A stretch of 64,000 bases of DNA, from the NCBI RefSeq assembly GCF_015706575.1, contig NW_024037060.1, positions 1,447,983 through 1,511,982 on the forward strand, in the 5' to 3' direction. The position numbers and the translations under genes are program-made. The notes under the pieces were generated by a model. The model worked only from the letters and a program-made list of their open reading frames with translations, was not told the DNA's origin and ran no database searches. The DNA comes from Patiria miniata. Lineage: Eukaryota > Echinodermata > Asteroidea > Valvatida > Asterinidae. Positions 48,881 to 59,173 of this stretch are shown piece after piece (positions within the stretch are counted from its first letter, which is position 1; every line of letters begins with the position of its first letter).

Positions 48881-51800
48881 GTTATTAGAGAAATGCATGC
48901 TTCGTCAACTTCATCCGCCAATGTCAGAATGTCCGCACAACTACAGTCGTATGCATGCAGTGCAACCCTCCCTCCGTGGTGCAACTTGCACGGAGGCCAG
49001 AGGCTGAGCGCCGTGGGGTACGTACATATATGGACGGCATGATGGTACACTGTATACAAATAATGAATGTTTGTGAGTGCAAGGGTAAGAATAATTTCAT
49101 GAGGTAGACAGATGAAATGTTCCATTCCACGAGGTTGATTGACTTTTATAAGTTTTAATAGCCAATTTATTCGGGCGAAAAACTGTTTAAAAGTTCGACA
49201 AGTTCATCATATTTAATGTACAGATGTATGCAAACTGTTCAACAGGTTGAGAACAATCATTAATTCATATTCAATTGGTAATCCTTACTTTTAGGACCCC
49301 TTTCCTATATAAGGTTAAAAGACTCACCAAAACAGCTGACTAAATGACACTCAAAAGTGACATTCTGATATTTATTGACACATTTGAACATTTGGCAATG
49401 ACACCTCTTGAATATCAGCAGGTTTGATTTTGTAGAAAGAGGGCAGGGTTTCGATTTATGAGGGGTTAAAGACGACGATGACAAACAGAAAATATATTTA
49501 AAAAGCAAGATGGCGAACTGCCAAAAAGGTAGGAAAGTCACATTTTCTTTGAAAGTGCTTTCAAAATTATAACTAACATGAGTTTGTCTGAAGAAAAAAG
49601 ACTTCTTTAGCCTGCAAAAGTCACTTTGGTACTGGACAGTCATCTGCAAAAGTCTGTTTTGAACAGAACTCGTACAAAATAGAGGTGTCCTAAAAGTAAG
49701 GATTACCATTCAATTTATCTTGATTTAAAACAGCGCCACCACCGGCAGCAGTGACACCGTGCAATGGAAGTTCTATTCACTGTGCAATAGAACTTCCAAA
49801 AGTTCCATTGCACTGTGCGCTGCGCGCCACCCGCGCGCCTTGCATTGGGACGAATAATCCAATGACGTGATCAACAATCCACCAATCAGATGACAGGGAT
49901 TTATTCAGGTGTTGTATAATACTACCTACTGTACGTATTTGGTGGAAATGTGTGAAAGGAATGACAGTTCAAGTTGTGGAAAATGAAATACATGAAAATG
50001 TAAAAACAAAGTTATAAATCTTGGACATTGTCTTTTTAATTTTTGGAGACCATGGCATGGAGATGCTGGGTGCATCCTTGGTCCTCCATAAGTCTGCGCA
50101 TGCTTTGCAACGTGCGCGCGTTGCCAACACAAATTAAAGGCAAGTGCATAGAAGAAGGCTCGCATAGTTTTAAGGGGTCTGATGACGCTATACATACAAA
50201 GTAATATGCAGAAAGCCCTTGCATTAACATTATAAAAAACATTCCAATTTTTCCTTGATATTTTATTTAGGCCTACACAACAACCAACCTGATATGCGTC
50301 CGTCGTGATGTGTTCTTGAAAAACATTTTAATAGAAAGTCAGCATACATAATATTAATAAGAGTGCCTGAACTTTGCATGTGCACGTACATGACACATGA
50401 GACTCATTACTGCCAAACATGGTGTAATTATCTCCAGTCACTGTACTCTGGCCGTTCAAACCATTGATTTGATTTTGAAATCGATGTGCCCCAATTTACT
50501 TGCCCTTTTCATTGGTCGGTCGCCCTGTGATAATTGTTCCAGCCCAAAACAGTTGCACGCATGCAATCACGGATCGTGTCCTACTCCTACATGGAGTATG
50601 GACTGTTTTTGTCCACATAATAATGTTCACTGAGGTGCATTTTTCTCTGATTGAAACAGCTGGAATAAGCCTGAAACATGAGTGATGTCACGCTTTGGCC
50701 TACATTTGTTTGTTTGTATGTTTGTTTTTATTTTATTTAAATCATTGCAAACTTGCCATTAAATCTAAGGTTTTGCCCTTCACTGACGTTTAAACACTAT
50801 ATACTCAGTGTGTTACCTCCTGAGTGAAACAGAAAGTGAGAAAAAATCTCTCGGGTGGAACTTGAACCCATAACCTCCTGCTTTCTAGTGAAGACGTCTT
50901 ATAACTCGACCACCAAGCTTGCGGGATCGGTTGTCTGGTTCAAATCTGATGTAGCATCAGGTACTGCAATGAAACTAGTGATAAGATGAATTGTTTTCTC
51001 ACTTTCACTTGGGGGAGGAGGGGGGGGGGGATACGTCGCTGAAGGGCAAAGCCTAATATTGAATATTAAACCTAACATGTTAGGACACAAAATTAGGAAA
51101 TAGTAGTGTTTGAGTTTCATACTAACATTCAAATTTAAATTTCCTTGCACAAAACTTAATAATCTCGCCAAAGTGTATACCTGATTTTTCAATGATCATA
51201 CTAGTACTGTTTCAAATTTCTATTTCACGTCTTGTTCCTTGCAGTTGATAGAAACATACCTGACCTTCTGTGGGATAGGAATCAACAACGCCCAACTTTT
51301 TGATACGTATATGAAGGAATATGACAGGAACAGGGTAAGTTTGGGCTTTTCGTAAATAAAGTACCAAATTATTGGCAATGTTCAGTAAATTCCTCCACAC
51401 ATTCTGTGCATGTAGATCAGTCAATCAATCATGTACTGTCGTACAGGTGTACAAAAGTGTCAAGTGCCAAAATGGTAAAACTTATCTGGCCTTTCAGAAA
51501 AAATATTAGCAAATATATTCCCTGAAACCTAAAATATACAGTACATGACATGAAATAGGCTGTGCTTACTGCTGCACAGTGAAATTATTAGCTCTTTGAA
51601 AAGATTGCACCCTTGAGCGTCAGTTTGATTATTGACATTAGAAAAACAAATCTGGTTTATAAAAGAACTCACAAAGGGAGTCGTGAAGCAATTTATTTTA
51701 TATCCATGTGGGCTAACAGAATGTTGTCGTTCATTGATAATGAAAAAAATTGATTGATCAAGTACGAAAACAAACTGGCAAGCAGATTGGGCAACTGGCA

Positions 51801-53237
51801 GGCTGCAAGGCTGACCGCATTTGAGATATTCTTTTCTCAATAAACACACTTTACCTGTAGGCTTCATAGGCCTACTTATAATACTTACCCTGAGCCCTAG
51901 TTCAATAAAGAGCTGGCCAGCTATTTCCACTTTGCACTCCCTGAGGAGTGGTTTCCGCCGGCACTTGTATCGGTCCCCCCAAAATTTACCATAGCCGGCT
52001 CTTTGGTCGGTGGGCTTATGTTTCACAGCTAGGGAGGCCGGCTGGCTGGCCGGGGCAACCGTGATGGCCTGGAGTTGCCACCTGGGAACCGGGAGGCACG
52101 CTTAATCATTAGGCCGCCGCGCAAGCGGCGGGAACGCCGATAATGGAAGAAAATGCACAAGTGGTTTGGATGCTAAAAGCGGTTTCCCTTGTGCCCGCTC
52201 TCTTGCGGGTCGGACTAATTTCTGTGCCGCGGCGCCTCGACACGGAGTACGGCCTTTTGTTGTGCTTCAAAATGTTTTGAGAGCTGAGGTGTGTGTAGTG
52301 GTATGAAAATCCATTACGATGAGGGTCTGGAGCCAAGTCAAAATTATACATGCTTTTGAATTTGATTTTCATAACCAGGTTCCTTTTTTTAGGTTTGCAG
52401 ACTAATCCAGTTAAAATCCCTTGTGGGTTTACTCTTGAGCTGCAAGGAATAAGAAGGTTTTTGAAGAGTAAATTACATGTATTTAGCATTAATTTACACC
52501 ACTAAGGGTTTACACATGGATGTTTGGTGTTCCGTACTCCCAAATTTGATGGCACTATTAAATAACAGCATCTTACTGACATTAATTTTCTCCCCAACCG
52601 TCTTATCAGTGCCTGATGCTCTCCTTAATCTGGCCTGGCTTGTAAAATTGCAAGCATCTCTGGGGTTGATAGCATCTCTGGCTGCATCATCATTAGAAGG
52701 GTTTGGCATGTTTAGAAGATTTGTGGGTTTTTTTTTGGGGGGGGGACCCCACCACTCATTTTAATGTGTAGCCTTTGAAAGTTTTATCATTAATCTCATA
52801 ATTAGTGTAAAAAATAATCAAACTGATTTTAACTGGAATTCTTTTTTAATGTAATACCTAAATGAAATGGAAATGCTGCAAATTTGTATTCATAATTTAG
52901 GGATGGATGTTTTTCAAGCCGGAAGTGCATCCATGGATCACCATGAAAGCCCAAGTCCGAGGGACCGTAAATAATGAAACCAGAGCCTGACGCAGAAACC
53001 AAAGAAGAAAAAATAACTCGAGGTTTGGTTGACCCCAGAAAGACTAGACGCCTGTACGCATTCTCCTCACTCCTGTCTGGACTTGTCTCTCCACAGAAAC
53101 TTCTGGAGGTTGCGCACGACTTGTTTGAGGAGCAAACGTGCCTGGACAATGTGGTGCAGAAGATCATGCAGCGCGCCCAGTCGCTGCTCAAGTGCGAGCG
53201 ATGTTCCGTCATGTTAGTGAAAGACCCAACCGCTGAG
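36420..53237 (+). CDS. PDE11A: PDE11A-type cAMP/cGMP phosphodiesterase, 5' part (4 coding exons; 3' end not in window)
   Basis: The join 36420-37460, 48553-48699, 51245-51334, 53097-53237 gives 473 in-frame residues with every boundary in phase 0. The N-terminal segment VEVWLQENQEWFEDYFLKNG resembles the FEDYLMRKG start of human PDE11A. The block ERQFFLALVKDISQDLNLDS opens GAF-A, exon 2 carries the cyclic-nucleotide GAF signature NK-x5-F-x3-DE, and exon 4 (LFEEQ, KCERCSVMLVKD) opens GAF-B. PDE11 is closer than PDE5 throughout. Family knowledge: a soluble dimeric enzyme that hydrolyses both cAMP and cGMP, with GAF domains binding nucleotide and helping dimerisation. The remaining GAF-B and the HD-type catalytic domain are not seen up to 64,000, so the feature is partial because of the window or very long introns. 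Confidence 0.92.
38704..39098 (+). mobile_element. TTAA-type MITE family copy B
   Basis: Begins TTAAAGGTAACGTAGAATCA and ends GCAAATGATCCTACATGGCT followed by TTAA, so TTAA lies at both borders. The core contains CAACCTGTTGAAGTTTCAGC and GGTCTCGTAAACGGATTCCG, shared with the other copies. This is the best-preserved copy. Confidence 0.75.
39505..39725 (+). repeat. Interspersed repeat, partner at 46755-46950
   Basis: Shares TTCATTCAGTCGAATATA, TTTCAATCTAAAATTAGAGT and TTCATTCTTTGGAAAT-like blocks in order with 46755-46950. It is rich in CACTCGAG-type palindromes. Confidence 0.7.
42340..42710. mobile_element. Cluster of poly-G/poly-C-bearing element fragments
   Basis: Runs of G at 42371-42380 and 42486-42504 and 25 C at 42646-42670 occur in 370 bp. 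The right end reads ATACGCCACTGGA, close to the CGCCACTG end of hAT-like elements in this window. At least two degraded copies seem to lie face to face. Confidence 0.45.
43470..44000 (+). mobile_element. TTAA-type MITE family copy C (interrupted)
   Basis: Recognisable by AACCTGTTGAACTTTCAGGTCAG (split here as AACCTGTTGAACTTTCAG and GTCAG) and a GCAAATGATCCTATAG end near 43982-43998. It is lengthened by the palindromic insertion at 43644-43803. The left end is poorly preserved. Confidence 0.6.
43644..43803. mobile_element. Palindromic MITE with ~66-bp arms
   Basis: Left arm starts GACCGCTTGCAGACGCGTTC and the right arm is its complement, with matching GACGCCATGTTGTGGGACA / TGTCCCATAACATGGCGTC further in. 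CTA/TAG at the borders suggests TA-type insertion. It sits inside the older TTAA-family copy C. Confidence 0.8.
44256..44620 (+). mobile_element. TTAA-type MITE family copy D
   Basis: Starts TAAAGGTCCATAGGATCATT, contains CTTGTTGAAGTTTCAGCTCA and CTCGTCAATGGATTCCG, and fades out after CCCGGTAATTGCATGCAAG. Orientation is the same as copies B and C. Confidence 0.65.
45107..45205 (+). repeat. Interspersed repeat fragment, partner at 4285-4370
   Basis: Same block order as at 4285-4370, including CTACTCCTCTTAAATG and TTTTTTGGTTA. Boundaries are uncertain. Confidence 0.6.
46469..46480. promoter_or_regulatory. Perfect NRF1-type palindrome
   Basis: TGCGCAGGCGCA matches the NRF1 consensus. It lies in PDE11A intron 1 in otherwise AT-rich DNA, so it may mark an internal promoter or be a chance hit. 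Confidence 0.35.
46755..46950 (+). repeat. Interspersed repeat, partner at 39505-39725
   Basis: Contains TTCATTCAATCGAATATATC, TTTCAATCTAAAATTAGAGT and TTTACTCTTTGGAATTTAGA, corresponding to the earlier copy. Ends are not sharply defined. Confidence 0.7.
48331..48440 (-). mobile_element. hAT-like G-rich element fragment next to PDE11A exon 2
   Basis: Minus strand reads CGTGGCGGATCGATTCAGGA at one end and contains a run of G (complement of the C run at 48370-48382). It is homologous to 1-125. Its edge lies about 110 bp upstream of the exon 2 acceptor. Confidence 0.6.
48553..48699 (+). CDS. PDE11A: PDE11A coding exon 2 (core of GAF-A)
   Basis: A 147-nt exon of 49 codons after a TTTCTCCAACAG acceptor and before an AAG/GTGAGA donor. 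It reads VPKDVETLIGLQVRSVLCLP, then IIGVCQVTNKVSGSRFTEHD and EK. RSVLCLPIR and the NK-x5-F-x3-DE motif are hallmarks of nucleotide-binding GAF domains. Compared with human, about three residues are missing at its start, where the usual DAYxDxRF motif is altered. Confidence 0.93.
48833..48881 (+). repeat. (TG)n followed by poly-G
   Basis: About 16 TG units run directly into about 18 G. Such alternating purine-pyrimidine followed by G-runs can adopt non-B DNA. It begins about 130 bp after the exon 2 donor. Confidence 0.95.
49277..49707. mobile_element. hAT-like MITE, 431 bp, 8-bp target duplication
   Basis: Terminal inverted repeats GGTAATCCTTACTTTTAGGA (49277) and the matching TCCTAAAAGTAAGGATTACC (ending 49707). 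Perfect 8-bp direct repeats ATTCAATT flank it at 49269-49276 and 49708-49715. The open frame inside on the minus strand has no protein similarity that I recognise and is probably non-coding. Confidence 0.88.
49759..49813. repeat. Nested hairpin
   Basis: Outer arms GTGCAATGGAA (49759) and TTCCATTGCAC (49803-49813) enclose a second hairpin GGAAGTTCTATT / AATAGAACTTCC. The two stems share sequence, so alternative foldings are possible. Confidence 0.8.
50768..51054 (-). mobile_element. Inverted-arm element enclosing a tRNA-derived SINE-like segment
   Basis: Arms at 50768-50789 (contains TTTTGCCCTTCACTGACGT) and 51033-51054 (contains ACGTCGCTGAAGGGCAAA) are inverted, with further AGTGAGAAAA / TTTTCTCACT pairing inside. 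Between them, 50852-50925 on the minus strand carries a B-box (complement of 50857-50868) and an A-box-like region closely similar to the SINE-like copy at 25699-25770. The arm sequence AGGGCAAAACCTAAT recurs near 44171-44190 and 55917-55945. Confidence 0.6.
51245..51334 (+). CDS. PDE11A: PDE11A coding exon 3 (end of GAF-A, linker helix)
   Basis: A 90-nt exon of 30 codons in phase 0 between CTTGCAG and AGG/GTAAGT. It encodes LIETYLTFCGIGINNAQLFD then TYMKEYDRNR. The human counterpart is MYLPFCGIAISNAQLF followed by KEYERSR, with identical exon borders. The helix joins GAF-A to GAF-B. Confidence 0.94.
51335..53096. other. PDE11A intron 3
   Basis: A 1.8 kb intron. A GC-rich block near 51,900-52,250 has no recognised function. 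From 52974 an ATG-initiated frame runs unbroken into exon 4. Confidence 0.5.
53097..53237 (+). CDS. PDE11A: PDE11A coding exon 4 (start of GAF-B)
   Basis: A 141-nt exon of 47 codons in phase 0, after a strong polypyrimidine tract and CCACAG, ending GAG/GTAAAC. It encodes KLLEVAHDLFEEQTCLDNVV then QKIMQRAQSLLKCERCSVML and VKDPTAE. The human segment LFEEQTDLEKIVKKIMHRAQ and LLKCERCSVLLLED is almost the same. The open frame continues upstream of the acceptor for 41 codons to an ATG at 52974. Confidence 0.95.
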
Positions 53238-55947
53238 GTAAACAAAATGCTTAAATGAAGGCCCAGTTTGTGTGTGGGTGTGTGTGTGCAGGGTTACCAG
53301 CCAAAATTCTGTGGGAATTTTTATTGCTGGCTGGTGCTCATCACCCTTCTGCACAGTGCATTTGTGAATGAATCTCTACTGAGCATCAATGTTGGACCTG
53401 AAGATAATGTACATTGTACTTCAAACACACTTTTACATTGAAGCGTCACTGCCATTAGTCCCATGCCCATCACTTTATCAAATTATACAGGATGCGTGTG
53501 AGTGTTCACAAGTTGCTACATGTACATTTTTTTGCGTGCAAAGCTGGCCAAGTGTGCGATTGCCCACAAACCAGGCGACTTGCACATGAAGCTGGCAACT
53601 CGCCTGTAAAGTGGGCGACAGGTGGCGACACCGTCTCCCCATGGAGCGGGCAAGGTATAGCCTCGTCATCAACCACAAAGAACATTTATGTATGTGTACA
53701 TACATGTATGTACAATGTAGGTTCACTGTTAGATTGGAAAAAATTGATTTAGATTGGATTTTAGCCGCAATCTATGGATCAAGTAAAGGTACGTGTACCG
53801 GTACAGTACGAAGTACCAGCTGTGCCCTACTAACTATGTCCAGCCTTTTTTTTCAATGTCTTTGCTCAGAAATTGACAAATTAGGAGATTGCCAATATAG
53901 TGCTGAGTAACCCATGGCCTAACCATGGAATGTACAGCAATACTGCTCAATTGCTTTCACAACCTTGATTATTCGTTTTCGGTTTGTTGATCACAATGTA
54001 TTCATTGTTTTCATCTGTTAATCGTCTAGTAGATCAGACTTACATACTGTACATGTAAAAAATTGGCCTTTTTGTAGGCCTAAATGGTTACAAAGATTTA
54101 AAGCCATTCCTACACATCGATTTACATGTATTTTTGTGTGTGCAAATGAATTTCAAATTTCTTTTTGTCTAAATATTCGTTTGCAGTGTATTTTCTTGAA
54201 ATGAAGAAACTTTATGTGAATTCCATATAGAATTGCATTGCAGTGGTACCATGTAGAACACACAAACATGTACACGTTATACGTGTACACTGTACATGTA
54301 CATGTTGTACATGTTCAACCTTCTTTACCAGTATTGCTTTCCGCAAGATGACCACTACTGACTACAAGAACTTAGTGTTGGTCCCCGGCCAATGAAATAC
54401 AATCCTTTGTCTCGACCCAACGAGGTGCGTAATAACATTAAGACATTCTTCTAAGAGAGGCAGATGATACGAGGGTTGTGCATGCCTGAAATTGATCTGG
54501 TAGCGTTTTACAGTGCAGCTAGCACATAAAACTGTCAAAAACAATGGTATAAGATTTCAATCCATGTTGGAAAATTAAAGCGATTTATGAAAACAAAATT
54601 GTACTCTCTGCATGCTTCACAAGAAATATGATTCTTTTCTCAATTTTTTTTTTAAATTGTATATTGTATTTGACTAAAAAACTACTTTTTTTTCTATTAT
54701 CAGTCATGTACATTGGGTGTCCCCAACCATCTGAAAAAAAAGGCCTTTTAGGCCAAAAAAAGAGTCTTCGGTTCCGGTATGGAGCTTGCCCCAAAAGTTG
54801 TGCGGCGACGCGGCTTTTTTTTTTTTTTTACTTTTTTTTCCTTCAAATGTCGGCTGATGACTGCAAATGGTGCCCGACTAAATTTAGTGCAAAATATATG
54901 GGGGCAGAGAGGCCACATAAAGCACTCGATCATAACCCCATCTAAAAACACGTTAAAATTGTGCAGCAGCAGGATTCAAGTCAAACAAAGTGAGTTTGGC
55001 GGTTTTGAGACATCATCTTACATTGGAAAAAAAAAATAAAAAATCATTTTGCGCATGGCTACGGCATACCAGAAACCGTAGCCTCTTTTTTTGGCCTTAT
55101 ATAAGGTTGTTTTTTTTCACAAAAATACTAGGAGTACTTAGTATTATTAAATCCCTCAACTAATTCAAAACATCGGTATTGGGGAACATCGGGTAGACAC
55201 AGACAAACAACATGCAAGTCATGGGAGAATAAGAAGCATAGAACATACAAATGTCATAACAATAAAACTACCGATAGCAAACATCATGGCGCTTTATGTA
55301 AATACCTCAAAGCGCCTGGCTGTAGGCTGTACAGCTGTCGTGCATTTACGTCTACCTTTCCTCCATACAAATGAACTTTAATCTAAAAAAAAAAACCTCC
55401 TAAGGACAACTAAAAAAAAATTGAGAGAGAACCTCTCCATTTAATGACGCACAATGACTATTTTCCCCCCAGGATCATCCGTATCACTGGGGCTAATTAA
55501 AGATCTGAATTATACACTTTGTAAATTGGTAAAACAAATGGTTATTTCTGTACCGACGCAGTTCCGATAGCGATCTAATGAGATACCCTATCCATCACGT
55601 TTGTCGCGGCGTGCAAGACGAATCAGAGCAAACATGACCTTTGCTTTTGCTTTGCCTGGAGCGGTAGATTCCCTGTGGGTAAGGTTGTTCCTAGATGACA
55701 GATAATATTCCTTTTTTAGTAAGTCTTTTTCGGTAGATTGTTGTTTCAGTTCTCCAGATGTCTAAATTTGTGGGGATTTGGGTTTTTGTTTTGCTTTGTT
55801 TGCTTTTTTGCAACTACTCAGAAGCCAGGTACATGTACCAAATGTTCAGGCTTTCAACTTTTCCGTCGATGAGCTGATTCCTTGTTTTGACATCCAGGAA
55901 AAGGCGTGGGTGACTAGAAGGGCAAAACCTAATATTGAATTTCAACA

Positions 55948-56035
55948 GTTGACTAGTTGCGATACAAAGTTGTGACTAGTCGACTTATGACTACTGGTAG
56001 TTGTGACTAGTCAACTTGTTATTGACTAGTCACGA
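55948..56035. repeat. Cluster of GACTAGTC palindromes
   Basis: GACTAG-containing units (GTTGACTAGTTGC, TTGTGACTAGTCGAC, TTGTGACTAGTCAAC, TTGACTAGTCACG) occur four times in about 90 bp in both orientations. It may be a degenerate tandem array. Confidence 0.7.
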
Positions 56036-56109
56036 TCAAAAGTCGTCAGGACTACATACATGTGTATTGTTCATTCATTCAGTAATACCTCTGGTCAATG
56101 GAGCAATAC

Positions 56110-56243
56110 ATGTACCCAGGGAGCTCCCTGCCGGGGGGGGGGGGGGGGGCTTTCATTTGTTAGTGAAAAATGGCTTTATTTGAGACAATTTTGGTCACAG
56201 CCGGGGGGGGGGGGGGATCTCCTCCTTACCCCCTGGGTCCGCC
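56110..56243 (-). mobile_element. G-rich hAT-like fragment
   Basis: Its right end GGGTCCGCCACTG is the complement of the CAGTGGCGGACCC hAT-type terminus, and it carries two long G runs. No target duplication could be found, so the left end is uncertain. Confidence 0.5.
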
Positions 56244-58640
56244 ACTGATTGCCATACATGTATGGGTCTGTGCATGCTCAAAAAATACATTTTAAGAATT
56301 CGGAATAATGTCACATTTATCCAGTTTTGTGTGACTGGAGTTTACCCCTTTATAATGGGCTATGAGGCAGTTGTGATCAGAACTCAGTTTGCCCAACATA
56401 TCAGTACAATTTGTACTGAATTAATTTTTTACTAGCTTGTTTATCTTCAGTTTAAATGATTGAAAGCCTGAGAAGAAGATGGGCTTCTTCTGCATTTTAT
56501 TACTGACACAAAGGGCTTCCTTGGGTGTGAGAAAGAGGGCCCCAAACCACACTCCAAATAGTCTTTTCTTACATGTAACGGTACATTTAGGCATCAAAAC
56601 TCTGTTTACGCTGTATTCCCCTAACAATTAGGCACAACTAGGCTTTATTTTGTTGTAAATACTGGATATTATTTCTTCATTGCAAACTTATTGTTTTCCC
56701 TCAAAAAACAAACGTACATGTAAAGGGCATCCCTCCCTCCCCCAAATACCCAAGAAATTAGTTGCTCTTATTGTTTGTGATACTGTAGGAACAACATTCT
56801 GTCTTAAGATTTGTACCCTAACAAAAAAACAGCTTTTTCGCTACATTCAACATGTGCCATAATTATAACTGAGCTTGCTGAATTCTCTCAAGAATTGTAC
56901 AAGAGTAGAACAGATTCCTGCCAAAGCAATTCCGCAAGCCACCCCGGTCCATGTATGTAATATGTCATTCTGACAAGACTTGTACCGTAATTGTACTGTA
57001 ATTTCCAACAACCTGTACCCCTCATTAGGCTGCTTCAATAAATAATCCCCGGAGATCAATACAGCGAGATCTACTACTTGTACCTCATCGGTACACTCAC
57101 TGGATGTTTTCTCTCATCAGTTGGCACCCCCCCCCCCGAAACCCCTGTTTGTCGCTTCACATGTCGTAATTTAGCAGGACGTGATTATGCCTGCTTAATT
57201 ATTGATTCCATCGTTGATAAGCCATTCCCGCAGATGTGACCTGGGTGGACGGTGTCGCAATTCCGTCCAAAAGAGATGTTTAAAATGCCATTACCGGGCC
57301 GGGCTGTGACACTCACGTGGCGTGTTTGCACGTTCCTTAATGCAGCCCGCCGAGAGTGTCGGGTTCGTGACTTTCCGGCCGGCCGGTGTGGCGAATTTGA
57401 GAGGCCCCGCTGAGATTGATCGGTTAATATTTCAAGAGAGGAAATTATCTCTTTGATTTTTCATGCTGCTTCATCTCAGATCAACATTGCTAAATGGTTT
57501 CTTGTATTTGTTTATTTAAATAGAATGACTTGTACATGCTGACTGCCCAAACTGCAGTTTGCGGAATTTAGCTTTTGTTCACAGTCTTAATTTTTTTATT
57601 TTACAATTAATTATTACTTTTATTTTATTTCATTGTGTTTGTTTTAAGTTTTTCACTGTTTGACTCTTATGTTTTTAATGGCAAGTTTGGAATGCTTATT
57701 TTTACTGATTTGCTTTTCAAGAAAACAAACATGTACAAACAAATAAACAAACAACAAACGTAGGCTCAGAAATCATCAAGTAATAAATATATTTAACACA
57801 ATATCAGATTATTAAAATACATTTTTGGTATTAAAACTTGGTTATTTTTAATATAAGAGTGTGGAACTTTGCTTCATGTATTTGTGGTACACTTGTAAGT
57901 AAACTGGTGCGGTAAGCACTATGCATTATCCCCAGATTGCTGTTCATCCACAGACAAACAACTTTCGTACCCGGTACTTGGCATAATAGTTGCCGAGGAT
58001 CTAACAACGTATCCTGCAGCTCCCGTGTCCAGTCGTGTATCAAGCCCCTGTGATAATCACAGTCCAGGCACGTACCTTACGTGTATTATTGTATTGACCT
58101 GGCACACACGCATGCTTCGTCGAATATACCCTACCTGCGGGTCTAGGGTTGGTCCAGTTGAAAGGGGGGGGGGGGGGGAGCCAATCTATTGACCAATAAA
58201 AGGAGTGCGTCATGCATGTGATACCTCTCTCAAGTACCCCAGCGTGTTGACTCTTGTTTCTGCTATTGATACGGACATGGTGCGGCAGTTGAGAGTGACT
58301 GTATTTGCTCGCCCCCAGAGCGGGCGGACCTTGCATCAACAAACACCCTACCCCCCCCCCTTTACTACTTGGCAAACAAGGATATTTTAGTGCACTTCCC
58401 CATTGCCTAAGTCAGTCTCTGGATACACTTGGTTTGTTCCATATTGGCCCACATGTCCAACACCGATATGTGAGCTTAAAATTTTCCTTGTGTGCTTATT
58501 TTGAGTTTCACCCCAATAAATAGATTTTGTTATTTTTTCTGGCAATACAGAAGTAAATGACTTTTAAATGAGACACCCCCCCAAAAAATATTTTCATGTG
58601 AAAATCACAAATTCTTTGTTGTAGCAAAGAAACTGAATAA

Positions 58641-58702
58641 AGTGGATTCGAATCAGCGACCGCCAGAATACCAAAGCGGTGTTCTGCCAACTCTGTTAAG
58701 CC
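58641..58702 (-). mobile_element. tRNA-derived SINE or tRNA pseudogene
   Basis: On the minus strand AGAGTTGGCAGAACACC (A-box-like) and GATTCGAATCC (B-box) are present, and ACCGC/GCGGT forms a perfect 5-bp anticodon-type stem but with a 12-nt loop instead of 7. The oversized loop and poor acceptor stem argue against a working tRNA. It differs from the copies at 25699 and 50852. Confidence 0.5.
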
Positions 58703-58972
58703 CTCTGTGGCCTCCAAACGTGTTTCAATTTGTACAAGTCTCAAAGATTTCAGTATAGTATCACATTAAAAAAATGGTTGACTGCTGCATGTGATGTTGG
58801 GTATATCCTTTTTAAAGGGAATATACATCATTTGCTTTTGCTGTAATTTTCAGAAATGGATGGAATTGGGGGGTTGGAAATATATATAGCAAATATAGTT
58901 ACACTGACTTTTTAGAGGTTTTGTTTTCGAAAATGCTATAAAAACCAAGAAAAACGATCATTTTCCTGTAGT

Positions 58973-59047
58973 CTGGTTCCCTGACTCCATATAAGAAGAA
59001 ACAGAGCAGATTAAATACATTGGGGAATTGTAAGGTCAGGGAACCAG
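58973..59047. mobile_element. Tiny MITE-like inverted repeat
   Basis: Perfect 13-bp termini CTGGTTCCCTGAC and GTCAGGGAACCAG enclose 49 bp. AGT/TCT at the outer edges gives no clear target duplication. Confidence 0.55.
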
Positions 59048-59139
59048 TCTAGCTGGCTCGTACCCGTTCATAGGTTTGTAATCGATTGCAAACAAGTGCG
59101 ATGGTCAATTGGGGCCAGTATTTGAAAAAAAGCCAGTTG

Positions 59140-59173
59140 TTTCCAACGCTGATCGGCCGATCAGCGTTGGAAA
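59140..59173. repeat. Perfect 34-bp palindrome
   Basis: TTTCCAACGCTGATCGG is followed immediately by its exact complement, with no spacer. Such loop-free perfect palindromes are unstable and usually young. Confidence 0.95.

Larger units (their letters stand above)
48700..51244. other. PDE11A intron 2
   Basis: A 2.5 kb intron with a TG-dinucleotide and poly-G tract close to the donor, a hAT-like MITE, a nested hairpin and a SINE-like copy between inverted arms. No exon is needed between exons 2 and 3. Confidence 0.6.

Noticed and set aside
49305..49709. 134-codon minus-strand open frame
   Set aside because: Falls inside the 431-bp MITE and starts in its terminal repeat; no transposase-like motifs.
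51529..52026. 165-codon minus-strand open frame
   Set aside because: Long, but lies in PDE11A intron 3 with no recognised domain, no splice-supported neighbours and mixed composition; most likely chance.
52829..53245. 138-codon minus-strand open frame over PDE11A exon 4
   Set aside because: It is antisense to a well-supported PDE11A exon and shows no family similarity.
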